64,000 bases of DNA from Setaria digitata (taxonomy: Eukaryota > Nematoda > Chromadorea > Rhabditida > Setariidae), in NCBI GenBank assembly GCA_003640385.1, contig RCAB01000049.1, positions 62,001-126,000 on the forward strand, written 5' to 3'. Numbering within the stretch: the stretch's first letter is position 1; each line of letters opens with the position of its first letter. A program made the position numbers and the translations under genes. The notes under the pieces are model-generated. The model saw nothing but the letters and a program-made list of their open reading frames with translations. It was not told where the DNA came from and made no database searches. This document shows positions 1 through 12,900 of the stretch, piece by piece.

Positions 1-1478
1 GCATAAAAATAAGTTTGCAACAAGTTAATTTATCTCCATGCAGGTATTTCAAACCCATGTAGACTCATCCAAATTTGTTTCTGATGGATTAATCCCAATT
101 TCTGTGTGGATTCATTTTAAATCAATCAGCGAGTTCTTTTCAAGCAGTAAGAAATAAATAGGCGGACAAATCCAAACCAAAATCCGAGTAATCGAACTTG
201 CTTTCAGGAATTAAATAAATGATTTAAAAAACCACTGCATGTCTTTAATGAATTCATTTAAGAATTCCAGTGGCCATCTTATTTTAAGAAAGAACAATAT
301 TTACCAACTTTTATCACAGTTGTAGATAAATATGCAAAACATTTTCATAATTACTAAGTTTGCAGCGTGACTGTTTATGAATTTAAAAGTGCTGAAGTCT
401 TTGAAGCTAGTAGTACAGATTATATAGCTCTAAGCTAAACAATAATTAGTTTATTTAAATCTTTACTTCGTTTTTCATTTTAAAGCACAAATCAGAACTT
501 GATTTAAAAAGTGGCATAATTGATAACCATTTATAATGTATGGTCTGATTTAAGTTTTTTAATAGGATTAATATTCAGTTTAGCCAGTCGAAACAATGAT
601 AAGATTTTACCGAATGAGTCTCTTCACCATCAAACAGTCACTTCTTTATGCCGGAAAAAATATTTCTTTCGAGCCACAACTTCTTAATGAGGACATTAAC
701 TGAACTGCGAAAGTTATTCGTCAACGAGACAAAGCTTACGCATTTTATGAAATCATGCATTGAAGAAAATTGAGTTTAGTTTAGTTAGACTGAGTGTGAC
801 TGATGATATTTGTCACCTTCAATTAAGAAAAGCTATTCTCATAAATATTTTTCATTCCTTTCAAGAAATAGGACAAACGGCTATACGGATTATAGTTTAA
901 GAGCTGCATCCTTTTGGTTCACCAACTGAATGACACTTCACTTTATTACTTCGGACCTGACGACTCTTAAAAGGCATAATTCCGGACTTGCCGACCCACG
1001 AAGGAACATCCGGAGCATCACAGCATGCTCAATCTCTGCTCTCAAATGTGTAATCCCTCAAGTTTTCCTGCTTTCTATTACCGCTTTATCTCTAAAGTTA
1101 CGCTCGTGACTGTCGTCTCCTCATTTAACATACTCATGTCCGAAATTACTCTGAGTCTCTATCGCAAACCTTCACTGTTCATTGTTCAAGACAAATGTTG
1201 GGAATTTTTTTGTGTTGGAATCAATATTCAGTTCCGTTTTTCCGGAAGTCTCTTTGCATGATAGAAGGGAGATTATTTCTTATTGGAGTTTTGCTAAATT
1301 TCAATAAGATTCCAAATGTTTGATGGATTTCCTGAATTTTTCCAAACATTTCTTCGTGAATTATTTCCCATTCGGAATTAAACTTTATCAAAGCTTCATC
1401 GAGGAATTAAACGTTGTCATATTTCAGACAACTGTTGTATGCCGACAGTTTAGCGCAGTTGAATTTTATTGGAGTTTT
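1..1478. other. 5' flank of the spe-39 homologue, no gene seen
   Basis: This AT-rich stretch holds only short open frames with no splice-consistent partners or recognisable peptide. It probably contains the promoter of the spe-39 homologue, but I see no TATA box or other diagnostic site. No poly(A) signal points to a gene ending here. Confidence 0.4.
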
Positions 1479-4400
1479 ATGGCAGCACATCGGAAATTCA
1501 CTTTTGATGATCCGGAAGATAGCTATTGGAATAGCAGCGGTCGCATTTTTACAGATGATAATTCATCGTTTAATAATGCGGTAATATATCAGTTAATTTA
1601 TTAAGTAGCAGCTGATTTTTGAGTTCATAAGGTCTGCTTTCTGCACCCATCATCGCATTAACTGTTGCATTTTTTCTAATTATTATTATTTGTTTTTGAA
1701 GCTGTCGCCTCAAAGTTGTGAAATTCAGTCCACTTTATCCATTTGCCGTACGCTACTTTTTTATATTTCTTCTTTCTCATTGCACTTTTTTCTAATTACT
1801 TTTTAAATTTTGTTAGTTAAGATATTGTGAGATTCACTTGGTGTAGGCTAATTGTTTTATTTCGATTCCATTTTAATACTACCAGAAATGTTTTAATGAG
1901 AAATCCGAAGGATTTAGTACCTTTTACAGGCCGCTGCTCGAGCAGCTTTAGAAAATTTATTCGAATGCAAGATTCGTTTTGGTAGCGAAGGTGGGTCATC
2001 AAATACAGAAAGTGAATCAGTGCTAACTGCGGAAAATTCATCCACCCAAAATTTGAGGTTTGAACTTTATAAATAAGTTTCTAAATTTGACTTGTATCCG
2101 AAACTTGTAAATTGTAAAATACACAATTACAACTCATTCGTTTATGAGGTACTGAATTCTACATTGTACTTATTTACTTATTGGTTATCTTTAACAGCGC
2201 TTTTTTTTTTACAAAGATTTTTTAGTGGGAGGTGCTCTCAGTTTGAGAAGTTTAGACTAATGGTTCCAGGAATGGAAGTGTAACAGCAATGAAGACAGTC
2301 GCTGGAACCTCTGGTCGTCCTTTTTTTCAATCAGACGAGGTAAACATTCAAAATCTTTTCTTTGAGGTTTTCCCTTGTCCTGCCAGCAATCACAACGAAC
2401 CTAGTGCGGGAATCTCCTGATGTTTTTTTTTTTTAGCGTAAAACATGTACTTCCGTGAACATTTATGTGTAGCACATTATTGATTTTTCGAAAGCATAGA
2501 GGACTGATTATCTTATAATTATATCTTGTTGTTCAGATTCGTGACTGAAATATTATTTTGAGGACCACTCTTTTGACCGGAAACTTTATATGAAATCTAC
2601 AGCTCCTTTATCAAAATCTGCTGCTTCAATCATTTCCGATGGCAGTGGCGAGTCACTTTCAAGTAATGCAACCACTCAGCTTGACTATTCGAGATTGAAA
2701 AGTGAACATAGAAAGTTGCAAAAACATCTGGAGGTTTGTGGTTTGAATTCTTTTTTCCAATTTATCATTATCCTTTGTTCAATTGGGAAAAATTTTTCTT
2801 TCTCACTTTCTTCTTTTAATTTTTTTTTTCAAGAAAAACTCTTTCCTACTTTACTGGATAAAAAATTGACAATAGGATTCGAGGAAATTTTTCAGGCCCT
2901 ACGGCTTAGTAATTTTACTGCTGTAATATTATGAGCTTGCTTTTAAAGAAAGGTATGATCTTCTATTATGCATTATTACAACATCATAGGCATGTTGCAA
3001 ATCGTCTTTCCTTTTTTTTTTCTAAAATTTTATGTAGTGAATGGGCTTAATTAAATTTCATTGTTTTAGCAGGTAAGATTGGAACGTTTTCGTGCAGCTG
3101 AATCTGAAGTTACGGTTCGAAGGTTGTTACGAAATGATTCTGTTTCATTGGATTTGTATCGAAGTAAGAAAGAAAAGCTTGATCTGTTGGAAGCTGCCTT
3201 GGACTCCTACGATGGAAATGTCATCATTGCTGTAAGCATTAACTTGAATATGGTTTTGTCTGTCAAGCGAAGATTGTATCTAACTGTTTACATATTCTCA
3301 ATTCTTCCATCCGCATATTAGAAAAGGAGAATTAAATTTTCTGCTGCATTACTGACTCCGGGTTCTTGCATCAAGTTATTTTATCACAATTCTAGGTTCT
3401 ATTTCCAGGGTTATTTATTAATAAATGACACACATTCTTCCTGTTTTGACATGTAAGACTAAGCTTGCAGCTTTAAACATTCATTTAAACGTTTCTTTCC
3501 TTCTTCAACAAATGGATTTTTTAAAACTAAAACATCCATTCATTTCAAAATTTCCCAGTTATCTTTTTCAAAACAGACTGGTAAATGTCAGAAAGTTGTA
3601 TTTTTTCGGTGTTTTTAACAACTTTATTATATATACCCTCATTGAATTACAGTACTTGAAACGTAGATTTGGTTTATAATTTATATCCAGGTTGTGCTAG
3701 CTCTGGAGAGGTCTCTTGAAACTTCAGTATTTTTGGATATCTTGAAGCAAAAGCCGGTTGCTGTTCATCATTATATTGCCTATCTGAAAGATGTGGGAAA
3801 TTTTGATCAACTTATTTCAACATTGTTGTGAGTCCTTTTTTTTTTTCAAAACTAGATTGAACATTCTGAACTCTTTTATAATTCCTTATTACTTAATCGT
3901 AAACAGAATAAAAACTCTATTTCTTAATAAAGAATGTGAGTAATGTAAGTTGAATTTTAGATTTCATTGTGCTCTGATGTACAGGTCGGCACAAAAATTT
4001 TTCTATTAGTTATACTGGTTGGGTGCATTTTTGACAAGGGTGTCATGGCAAAAAACACAATTGTTTTCTGGTCATTCCTCTCCACGAACTCATTAACTCA
4101 AGCCTCTCCCACAAAGCTTAATTCAGCAAGTTCTTACTGTTTTTCTTTTTTTAATCAGAAGTGGTACAAAGAGAGAGCGCACGTTTATCTTACAGGGAGG
4201 TGTGGTCTTCATTTTAGATAATTATTTGATTAATTCTAGAAAATTTTCTAGAACTTTGAATCGCATGGATGAGGTTGCACTTGTGTTATACGCAGTGGCC
4301 TGTAAGAAAGAAACAAGTGAACGAATCGCGTATTTAAAAAAATGTTTGAATGCTTGTACTGCCAACCCTTCATTAGAAGCTTTTTCAAAATCTGTAAATG

Positions 4401-6222
4401 AATATATCGATCTTCTAGAACGACAGATCATAATCGAAGTATGGTATTTTTCTTTACTGTTATAAAGAAATAACACTACCGGTTTTTTTTGACTTACAAA
4501 TGTTATGGCTGTTTAAGGATACTGATGATGTAATTGTCAAGGAAGGAGGAAACGAAATTTTCCGGCAGTATCCTAAAACAATTACTTTAATCGGACGGCC
4601 AGTTTTAACTACTCTCTATTACTCTTGTTTGTATCATTTCGATCTTCCTGTGGTAATTTTACTTTTTGTAAAATTAAGTTTTCAAGATCATGTTTTGGGG
4701 CCAGCTCTCAGTTTGAGAAGAGCTGAGCTTATTTGGCTCCTCTCCAGTAGTATAATATTTTTCACAGAGGATTTAAAAATTCAATACTGTACTGACATTA
4801 ACAAGAGTTCCTTTACTCTAAATTTCCTACGGTCATTTTGGAGTCGAAAATATTACTATCAGAACTACTGGTAGGAGAAACCATGTTGGGGATTTGGCCT
4901 ATGTTTTTAGCTCTCGTGTTAGGAAGAAAAGAATTATTCTGTCGGTGAATTGCAGTAATTTGTTGATTTTATAGTAGTATAAAGAACATATATAAGAACA
5001 GAATAATTAAGGAATAATTTATGTTATAAGGGAAGAAAAACAATAGATTTTTCCTACATCTAGCCTAAAATAATTTCGGAAAATGGAAATTGTCGGAAAT
5101 TGTATTAATACTCATAAAAATGACAGAATTTGCTTTCTCCATTACAGATTTTTTACAGAATGCGTATGCAAGTCCATTATCCATTAAGGAATTTTTTCAT
5201 ATGACCGAAAAGCAATATGCTTGGATGGCGATAGCAGCGTTAACTCGTTTGAAAAGGTTTGACATGTATTTTGACTACAGTTCCTTCGTCGATAGTTATA
5301 ATCCATAAATTACACTAGACAAATTTAATTACTGTTCCCAAATTACTAACACTAGTTAACAAGTGATGGTCCTTTGTTTGTTGACAATTTTGATTAGAAA
5401 TTAAGGTTGTTGCAGATGGAATGACATCGAAAGAGTATTGACGAGCAAAAGATTATTAGGTGGCGTCAAAATTATTTGTCCTTTTGCTTGGCGCCATTTA
5501 TTTATCATAATCTCGAGCGATGGACAACCACCAAAGGAAGTATGGATTTTTCTTTATGAAAACAGTGCTTTTATAAAATATATTTCGCAAAATAAATTCA
5601 GGCATGGTAATCTGCATGATTATTTTGACGCAAGTTTTTTGTTTCTTTTTTTTTTTTTTTTCTGCAGATTTTATGCAAACTTCTACGTGCTGTGCCGGAT
5701 GTTAGTGAACGTCAACGTCTTGCAAGCCAGTTTCCGCAGGCATCTGAAGTAACAGTCGAATGTTTGATAGCGCAGAAAGATCGTATTGCACTAAGTGCCT
5801 TTCTAGCAAAGTTAACGCCACATACGATGGAAGCTTATAAAGCACTGAACGCCTTGAACAATACTGTACGTAATCGTATATTTGCAACTTTGATGCTAAA
5901 TTTTAAATAATTTTAACGACTATAAAAAAAAAGAAACTAAAATTCATACTTTTCCTAACAGCAAAACATGTCAGTCTTTTTAATGAATCACTTAATATTA
6001 TTCATCCTTCAATTCTTCGTTCAAGTTTCGAAATGTTCGAAAATAAATAAATATTAATATGAAATTGCCTGAAATAAGTGGTATATTGTGAGGAAAAGAA
6101 AAAGATGGAGCTGGTATTAATACTGATAATACAGCATTATGTTTCGAGTTTACTTTTGCATCTAATTTCTTCCAGTTTCAAATTCAATTTTTTTATTTCA
6201 GGGAAATCGATGGAAGAATTAG
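1479..6222 (+). CDS. spe-39: SPE-39 / VIPAS39 (VPS33B-interacting) homologue
   Basis: Twelve exons join in phase: 1479-1580, 1930-2057, 2270-2339, 2563-2733, 3070-3231, 3691-3827, 4252-4438, 4518-4652, 5159-5256, 5416-5539, 5668-5865, 6202-6222. They give about 510 residues; human VIPAS39 has 493. Seen: an N-terminal YWNSS motif, a VSLDLYRSKKEKLDLLEAAL block followed by DSYDGN (residues about 180-210), LLERQIIIE (about 310-319), EIFR...LTTLYYSCLYH (about 330-360), a KQYAWMAIAAL block, and the family's terminal RWKN-stop. Known: the family binds VPS33B-type SM proteins and works in endosome-to-lysosome traffic; in C. elegans it is needed for sperm membranous organelles. Inferred: the same role here. 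The start is the first ATG upstream of the YWNSS block. The exon 4 acceptor (TTTTGAG) is weak and the least certain junction. Confidence 0.93.
3062..3075 (+). promoter_or_regulatory. Tandem NAGNAG splice acceptor in spe-39
   Basis: The acceptor of exon 5 reads TTTTAGCAG followed by GTAAGATTGG. Splicing after the first AG adds a Gln codon, and splicing after the second omits it. Both keep the frame, so two proteins differing by one residue are possible just before the conserved core. Confidence 0.6.
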
Positions 6223-6280
6223 ATAATGAGCTTAATTCATAAAGCAAACTTACAAACTATTGCAAGCGAAAATTGGTTGT

Positions 6281-6286
6281 AATAAA
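6281..6286 (+). terminator. Poly(A) signal of the spe-39 homologue
   Basis: AATAAA lies 59 bases after the stop codon of the spe-39 model, the usual position for a short nematode 3' UTR. Confidence 0.5.
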
Positions 6287-6740
6287 AAGCATCATCTCTT
6301 TTTTACTCTTGGATTTGATTTTACATGAATTGAAATATTACAAGAGACCATAATTTTCCTTCTAATGCTGCGTTTTAACATGTTTATTATATATTCGTTT
6401 TCCAAATAGTGTTCTTAATATGATGAAGACTACCAAATCCTGATACATATTCGATGTGAGAACGTATGTCAGATTTTCTTTAAGCAATTTTTTTTAATGA
6501 ATTCTGTATCCGAATACGTTAGTACGTCGATTATTAATTTAATTCGTTATTTCTTTCCTAAATTCAGTAGACTATTTCATATCTTGACTCTTCTTAACGG
6601 GTCTTTTTTCTTTTTCTTTTTTTTTGTTCTATGTTTCATTCCATTGAAGTTTGACTCTCAGATGAACTAATTTTGGTGACATTCTCGTGCCTAACTTATG
6701 TATAATTCGCTCATTTGTTATTTAATATTTAGTTATTTTT
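6287..6740. other. Short intergenic spacer
   Basis: AT-rich sequence with T runs between the spe-39 poly(A) signal and the first candidate exon of the next plus-strand unit. Nothing codes convincingly. Confidence 0.35.
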
Positions 6741-6749
6741 TGTCTCAAG

Positions 6750-7971
6750 TGAATATTGCCGAAAGATTTTCGAGAACGAAGACTCCAGTTTCGAGTTTTG
6801 AATGAGAAATACGAAACATTGGTGAAATCTGAAATGGTACACCTAATAGGGAAATGGTTTTTCATCATTTTTTTAGTTTTTGAAAATAAGACCAGTGGAC
6901 AAATGTTTTATTGCAAACAAGTTATAGACTGGTCAGTCTAGCCTTAAAATAGTTATGGTGCAGTTTCCATTAATTGTCTTCACTTATGAAAGCACAGGAA
7001 TATGACAAAGCTCGCACATCTCTGCTTATACAGTTTTGTAATTTAGAAAAGATGAATTTCACATTAAATAAGAAAAGTGTTACTTTCCTTCTTCCAATTA
7101 TTTTGATTACTCTGCATGTTAAAAAAAGGAAATGAAAGTTATTTTATTCATCGATAACAAATTGGAATTGAAAATAAACATGAATTGATATTTTTTTTTG
7201 TGCCGTACATCAGAATTCTTATCATGCATGCTTTCACATCGCCATCTCAAATTTGCATACAAGCTTAAGAATGTGATGTCCTAATCAGTGCTGGGAATCA
7301 GTTAACTTTTCAGTTCATCCGGAAAGCGGTTCGCTCTTACCCTTATTCCCCCGACAGAGTATTCTAAGTGTTGCCAAATTTCTGGTCGCTTTTGTTGAAG
7401 CACCAAATTGGAGGGGGAAGGTTTCCAAGTTTTGGACATTCCCGAGTTTCCCGCCCCAAATTAATGCATCTTCGCAATAAGCCGTATATTTTAGTTACGT
7501 TAGTTAGCAGATAAAATCCCGTAATACTTTAGTATTTAGAAGAGAAAACAATTTTAGGACGGATTTAGTATGAGAATGTTTTTGATTGTTTTGCTGCAAA
7601 ATATTGCTGTACAATTTTTGAAATTACAGTAATACTAGTCTATTTCTGATTCTCGATGCCATTCTCGTATGAACTTCGAAGTGGACACAGAATGCAGGAA
7701 GTAGCAGTAGTGACATACTGGAAACAAGTTAAATATTTAAGGATTGTTCTTGTGAAGCTTTGAAGTTAGTAGTAAGGAACACAATAGGAGAAATGGGAAT
7801 GAATTGGACTTACTCTCGAAATATGGAGAAGCGAGAAACAAGACAAATCAGAAGAAGTCTTTTGATGAATGGATTTTTCGTCTCCTTTTTTCTTTTACCA
7901 GTTGAATATTTCCGACAGGCAATTTATTGATTGTTCTGAGAGAATATCGCATGCACAACGAAAATATTCCA
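6750..7971 (+). CDS. Possible uncharacterised coiled-coil protein gene (partial model)
   Basis: Two to three exon-like pieces lie between the spe-39 and headcase genes. Piece 1 (to 6836) reads RRLQFRVLNEKYETLVKSEM and ends at GAAATG|GTACAC. Piece 2 starts after AAAGCACAG at 6998, reads EYDKARTSLLIQFCNLEKMN and joins piece 1 in phase 0; its end is near 7076. Piece 3, 7902-7971, has a strong acceptor (TTTTCTTTTACCAG) and donor (CCA|GTAAGT) and reads LNISDRQFIDCSERISHAQR. The charged heptad-like pattern of pieces 1 and 2 suggests a coiled coil. I found no start codon, no terminal exon, and no clean phase join from piece 2 to piece 3, so they may not be one gene. I do not recognise the family. 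It could be an uncharacterised gene or chance exon-like sequence. Confidence 0.3.
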
Positions 7972-8706
7972 GTAAGTACCGATCAATTTTGCCGAAAATG
8001 ACAATAGAAAAACAACCGAACAATGAGAGAAGTATGTTATTTCTCAAATTATCTTCGAGATTGATAATCACCTTCAGGAGTGATTGATTGATTGGTCATA
8101 CAAATGGTTTACGGCGAAAATGAGCTTATCATTTTAATTAAGCAAACTTGTGCCGTTTGTATTCGGCTTAACATGTGGCTAACATTCAAGACTTAAATGA
8201 GGGCAGAGTTTTCGCCACCGGAGCTGATAATTTGTGAGTCCACAGAAGGAAGACGTGGTCGTGGCCGATACCTTTTGCCTTGCTTTTCAAGTGTATTTAA
8301 AACTAGACTATACACCGGATTTTCGTTCGGTACCATCAAATTATTGCCCAAACACAGCTAAGTTCTCAAAACAAATTTCACTGCCTTCAAGTGGTTCACG
8401 AATTATGTCACGTGCTAAATAACACGTCATGCCAGTTCACGTCCACAGTGTCCGCATGTGCTGACTATTCATATTAGCGTAAGGAGATCCTGTAAACGTG
8501 GACTGCTGTGTGTGTGTCATTCGCACATTGCGTACACGCTTGATGATTGGCAGCGCTATTCGAGTAGTCTATTTCACGTAACACATACGTGGGTCGTATC
8601 TTGCGATATATCGGAGGGAGACAAAGACTTCTGAGCAGAATGTGTGTTAATGGAGCTCTCTGGTGCTGTAAAATTCTGTGCTGTTCGTCGAATCCGTCCC
8701 TTGAGA

Positions 8707-8752
8707 CTTTCCGGAATGGTTTGTATCTTTCCGGAAAGTTTGTATCTGTCCG
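8707..8752. repeat. Short imperfect tandem repeat, unit about 20 bp
   Basis: CTTTCCGGAATGGTTTGTAT is followed directly by CTTTCCGGAAAGTTTGTAT and then by a decayed third start, CTGTCCGAC. Each full unit contains TTCCGGAA, a palindromic ETS/STAT-like core. It lies about 1.2 kb upstream of the headcase start. Function unknown. Confidence 0.6.
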
Positions 8753-9890
8753 ACATTACTTTGAAGCCTTTGGAAATAAACCCGGTTATCCCTGCTGTAA
8801 TCACAGCTCGTTCCACTATGACAGTGTTCTCACAGGATTAAATTTCTTTCTCAGGAATAGGGAGGTTTTTCCCAAAGATGATTTCAGTTTTCTCCTTCCC
8901 AAATGAATTCCCGTTATTCGAGATTTCGAAAAATCTGGAGTTTGCAAAGTGTCGTCAGTCAGTACTCAGAGACTGGCCATACTAACACAGTCTTTCATTT
9001 GAAGCATGCCTCTTGTTGTTGGAATTCATTTCTCAAACGAAAAACTTGTAAAATTTATGAAATTTTATATTAAATTTATTTTGCTTAAATTTATAAAAGA
9101 AAATGTGGAAGTGATGTAAAGTTATAAATACTGTGCAGGTAGTCTGACTGATATTAGTTTTTCATGCGAAAAGCTTTCTAAATTTTGGAAGGGAAAACTT
9201 TTTAAATACAGGTGATTTCATTGAAATTTATATATGAAGTTAACAAAGGTCGGCAAAAATTTACATACGATTTCTTTTGTTTTGGAATTTGAATAAAGAG
9301 AAAGCTAGTAGGTTTCCTCGGTCTTTCCTTTGTTTTATCTTGTCAAGTCGATGGATAAGTTTTTAATAGCCTTATCAATATTTAAATTTAAATATAACAT
9401 TTAGCTTTGCTTTTTTCGAACCCTATCAAAGATTTTCCTTTTTTTCTTCCGGAATTCACTGGCTCTAAAACCATCTGAACTTTATCACCAGGTGAGATGC
9501 ACTTTGGCGTTGAAGGTGAGTAGAGTATGATGAGTTAATTGTAGAGTTTTGAGTGTAGTACTGTTGTTTCGAAACGATTTAGGAATGATACTGGTTATTA
9601 TCAGTCATTATCAACAGTAAAAATAGCAAGGAACAAGAGAGGATTAATTCGAAGAGATAAGCGATTCATACGCAACATTAGTAGTGAGATGATTACTTCC
9701 TAGCGGAAATAGACTTATGTTGTCATATAAAGCCCAATCGCTGATAGATTATGAGTCTAGTTATCATCGATTCTTTGTTCCTTACCTCACGTCTCCTGCA
9801 TCCCAGACAGTTCTTTGTTTCTTGCTAAATGTTATGTATGGTTTAACTTTCTAAATCCTCACGTTCTGGCTGAATTCAGCGGTCTTTGTG

Positions 9891-9904
9891 GTGCTGTTTT
9901 GCAG
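9891..9904 (+). promoter_or_regulatory. Acceptor in the headcase 5' leader (cis or spliced leader)
   Basis: GTGCTGTTTTGCAG ends 64 bases before the ATG at 9969. A second AG (TTTACAG) ends at 9960, nearer the ATG. Either could take a 5' UTR exon or a trans-spliced leader; the sequence cannot tell which. Confidence 0.35.
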
Positions 9905-9968
9905 AAAACCTTCATTAGTGTTATTTTACCGGTGCTTTTTGATAATTATGAAATTTACAGTAACTGTA

Positions 9969-12900
9969 ATGGGCTCATCCAGGAAAGCAAACGATACCAG
10001 AGATATGAATCGTAAATCAGGCTGTCCCATACCGTTGCCGTCCGGTTGCTTGCGTGGTTCGCTTCCTTCTTTTATTCAGTAAATGTGTGTTGTATTTTTT
10101 TGCTTTTATTTTTATCAGTGTGCAGATGTTTCTACACACTGAGAAATTTTGGGTTTTTCAAGAAATTCGAAAAATTTTTCTTTTCTGACCAATTCCAGGA
10201 TTGCCTTTACCATCTTCGTTCGAGGAAGGTATCAAAATGAAATGCAGCAATACACAGTGCCCATATCAGGATCAACTAATGCATCCTGAATGTTTCCATA
10301 CATTAGAGGATAATCTAATCAAAATTATGAGCAACCTAGGTAACACGTATTTTTCACATTAGAATAGACTAGCTTTTCGGAGATTACCAAAATGTTTGTT
10401 CGGGATTTTCAGGATCAGCCCGAGGATGGACAGATGCGCAAAGACGATCAAATTTATGGGATAAGAAAGGTTTGTCGCTGATCCAACGAAAATGTCGTTG
10501 TCTTTGCGGCTTAGGACTTATGCGACTTGACGAAACAGCGATGTTTTTAGGTTTTGTGAAAATTCTTTATGTACTGTTAGAGTTTTATTGAAAATTCATG
10601 CTCTACTTTCATTCGTGAATCCGTTTTGCTTTTTCGCTTCCTTATTATTTTACTTCTTTTAATTATATCACCAAGATGTTATCTAATTCTTAAATTCATA
10701 AATTGCTTAATTTCTCCAAAATTGAGTTCTTAAGATTTGCTCCTGTTATGACCCTTCACAGGTCTACCGTAAATATAAAGTTATTGTTAACAGGAATCTC
10801 TTGTCAACCCAAATAACTATGAATGTTCTCTTTTAAGCCAAGATTGGTAAGCCTTTTTATTGAATTAATTATGGTTTTGTTTAAAACTGATAGGGATATT
10901 ATTTATAGCCAATCGGAACGCAACTCCGTTACCGATAGCACCACCAAAAACCAAAAAAGGAAAGAAAAATCTTCCAAGACTGAATTTTGGAAACGGTTCT
11001 ACGAATGTACCAACAGTTCAGCACTGTACTAGATATACGAAGTTGGTCATTATGAGGTATAAAGAATGAATTAGGTGACAGGAGTAGAAGCACTTTTCAG
11101 TGATTATAATTTCTAAAGCCTTAAAATTAATTCGCCATGTTTTAGAATTGATTTATCGATTTTATGTGACGACAAGAAAAAGATTGTATTCGTTTGGAGC
11201 GAATTTTTTTTCTTCTGAAATGAAGTTAATCTCATATCATTTTTAGCAAGAAGCGAGGCACCCACTTTCGCTCGATATCACCCAGTGATAGCCCGCTCTC
11301 AGCATCATCGTCCTTAGCAAAATACAGCCATGGTAGCGAGGTTTGTTATATTATTCGTTTTGTTGCTGATAGTTTTTGTCGAACACGGACGAGATAGGAG
11401 AGAAATCTTCCTTTAGTCAAATTTATCTTTCCAATGGATTCTATTTCTCTAATAATGAATTCTTTTGTTTTTTCTCATACTAATTGGTTAATATGGCGCT
11501 GGCTATAATTTATTTTATTTGAAATCTTTTTACCAAATTTTCGTGTATTAATCATATGCTTTGTTCTTTTTTTTTGTTTTAAGAATTGCATTTTATTGTT
11601 TTAGCACCGGTCATTGTCGCATACGTTCCGTAGGGGGAAATGGGATTCAGAAGCAAAAAATACGAAAAGTGAATACGGTAAGTTATGCTTCTATTCTTTA
11701 AATCATGGATAAGAGCACTCACAAAAAACTGTGAAGCCCTTTTAACTTGGAATTTCAGACACTTGTTACTCATTTCTGTCCATTCCCTTAAAATTTATGG
11801 CTCACTTTCTCCTCTCCTTGCTCCAATTCGACGTAGAAAAGTTTCAGGACGTTGATTCTATAACCCAAACCTGAATTGAACAGCATTTTATGTTTTACCG
11901 TTTTGTCCCTGGGAAATTCTTACCAAAAAACCTATATTTCTTTCCTCTGTGATACACTATTATGACACGTATCATCTCCCGGTTTTATTTTTAGGTGGAC
12001 TTTTGTTTTAAGAAAACTTCTCTTAAATTTTTCTCTGGATTATCTATCTCTCTTCCACTTTCTGTTGCGTAATTTGCAGGATGGAAGAAATCAATTTCAC
12101 CTGCTACTATGGAAAAAAAATCATTTTTTTCGAAAAAGGTTGATGGAAGTATTTCATATGCAGAAGCAACTTTAGTAAAACATGATAGTGGATTTGTGTT
12201 CAACGAAAGTCAAGTAAGTATTGCTAATAAGCATTTTTGAAATTTGAGTGGACCTTTTAGTGGACTGAGTTGTCTTAAGTTTTTAAATCCTTTGCACTTC
12301 ATGATCTTTCCAGCTTTTTTGGAAACAGTACAGACGCTCCAGAATGAAAAAACTGAAAAAAGTGATTAAAATTAAATGACAGCTTGCAAGAGAGGAAAAT
12401 GCCGGATGGAATAAATAAAAATGACTGGATTTGAAATTTAGATTAAGTTAGCCTAATATCCCTGTGCTTCCAGGCGAGTAAATAATAGATTTTTCAATTG
12501 ACAATTTGTGGAGTAAAAAGCGTTCATAGAATAGCTTTGCAGAATTTCGTTTTAGTTTCCTAAAGCAGAAGATGTCGAAAGTGGTACGCGGTCATTATCT
12601 TTTTGTATGGCATTTAGCGATTTCCAAGTACAAAATTTTGATATTCCTCAAAGTCATCCATTACTTGACTCTGTGGACTTGTCAACAAATACTTCGACTG
12701 TTTCCTTTCCATATGAAGACTTTCAAAATTCAGTAAGTATAATGTTCATATTTCCTTATGCTCTATGTTCTTATAGAAATATAAAATTTGGGAAGTAATG
12801 ATGGAGAACTTCATGAAATTCTTGAATTTTAGTTTAAAACATGATCATGCTGCAGTTTAGGTCTTAAAGAAAAACAACTTACATTTAGATTTTATACTTC

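Larger units (their letters stand above)
7972..9904. other. Region upstream of the headcase homologue
   Basis: No secure gene. A short frame at 8197-8233 ends at a good donor (ATTT|GTGAGT) and could be a non-conserved upstream exon of the next gene. Around 8400-8900 the sequence is less AT-rich and open on both strands, which fits a promoter better than a conserved gene. A small tandem repeat sits at 8707-8752. Confidence 0.3.

Noticed and set aside
1025..1261. 78-codon open frame upstream of spe-39
   Set aside because: No splice sites, no recognisable peptide, and biased by local composition.
8574..8906. Overlapping open frames on both strands at 8.6-8.9 kb
   Set aside because: Caused by locally lower AT content; neither peptide has recognisable motifs or splice structure.
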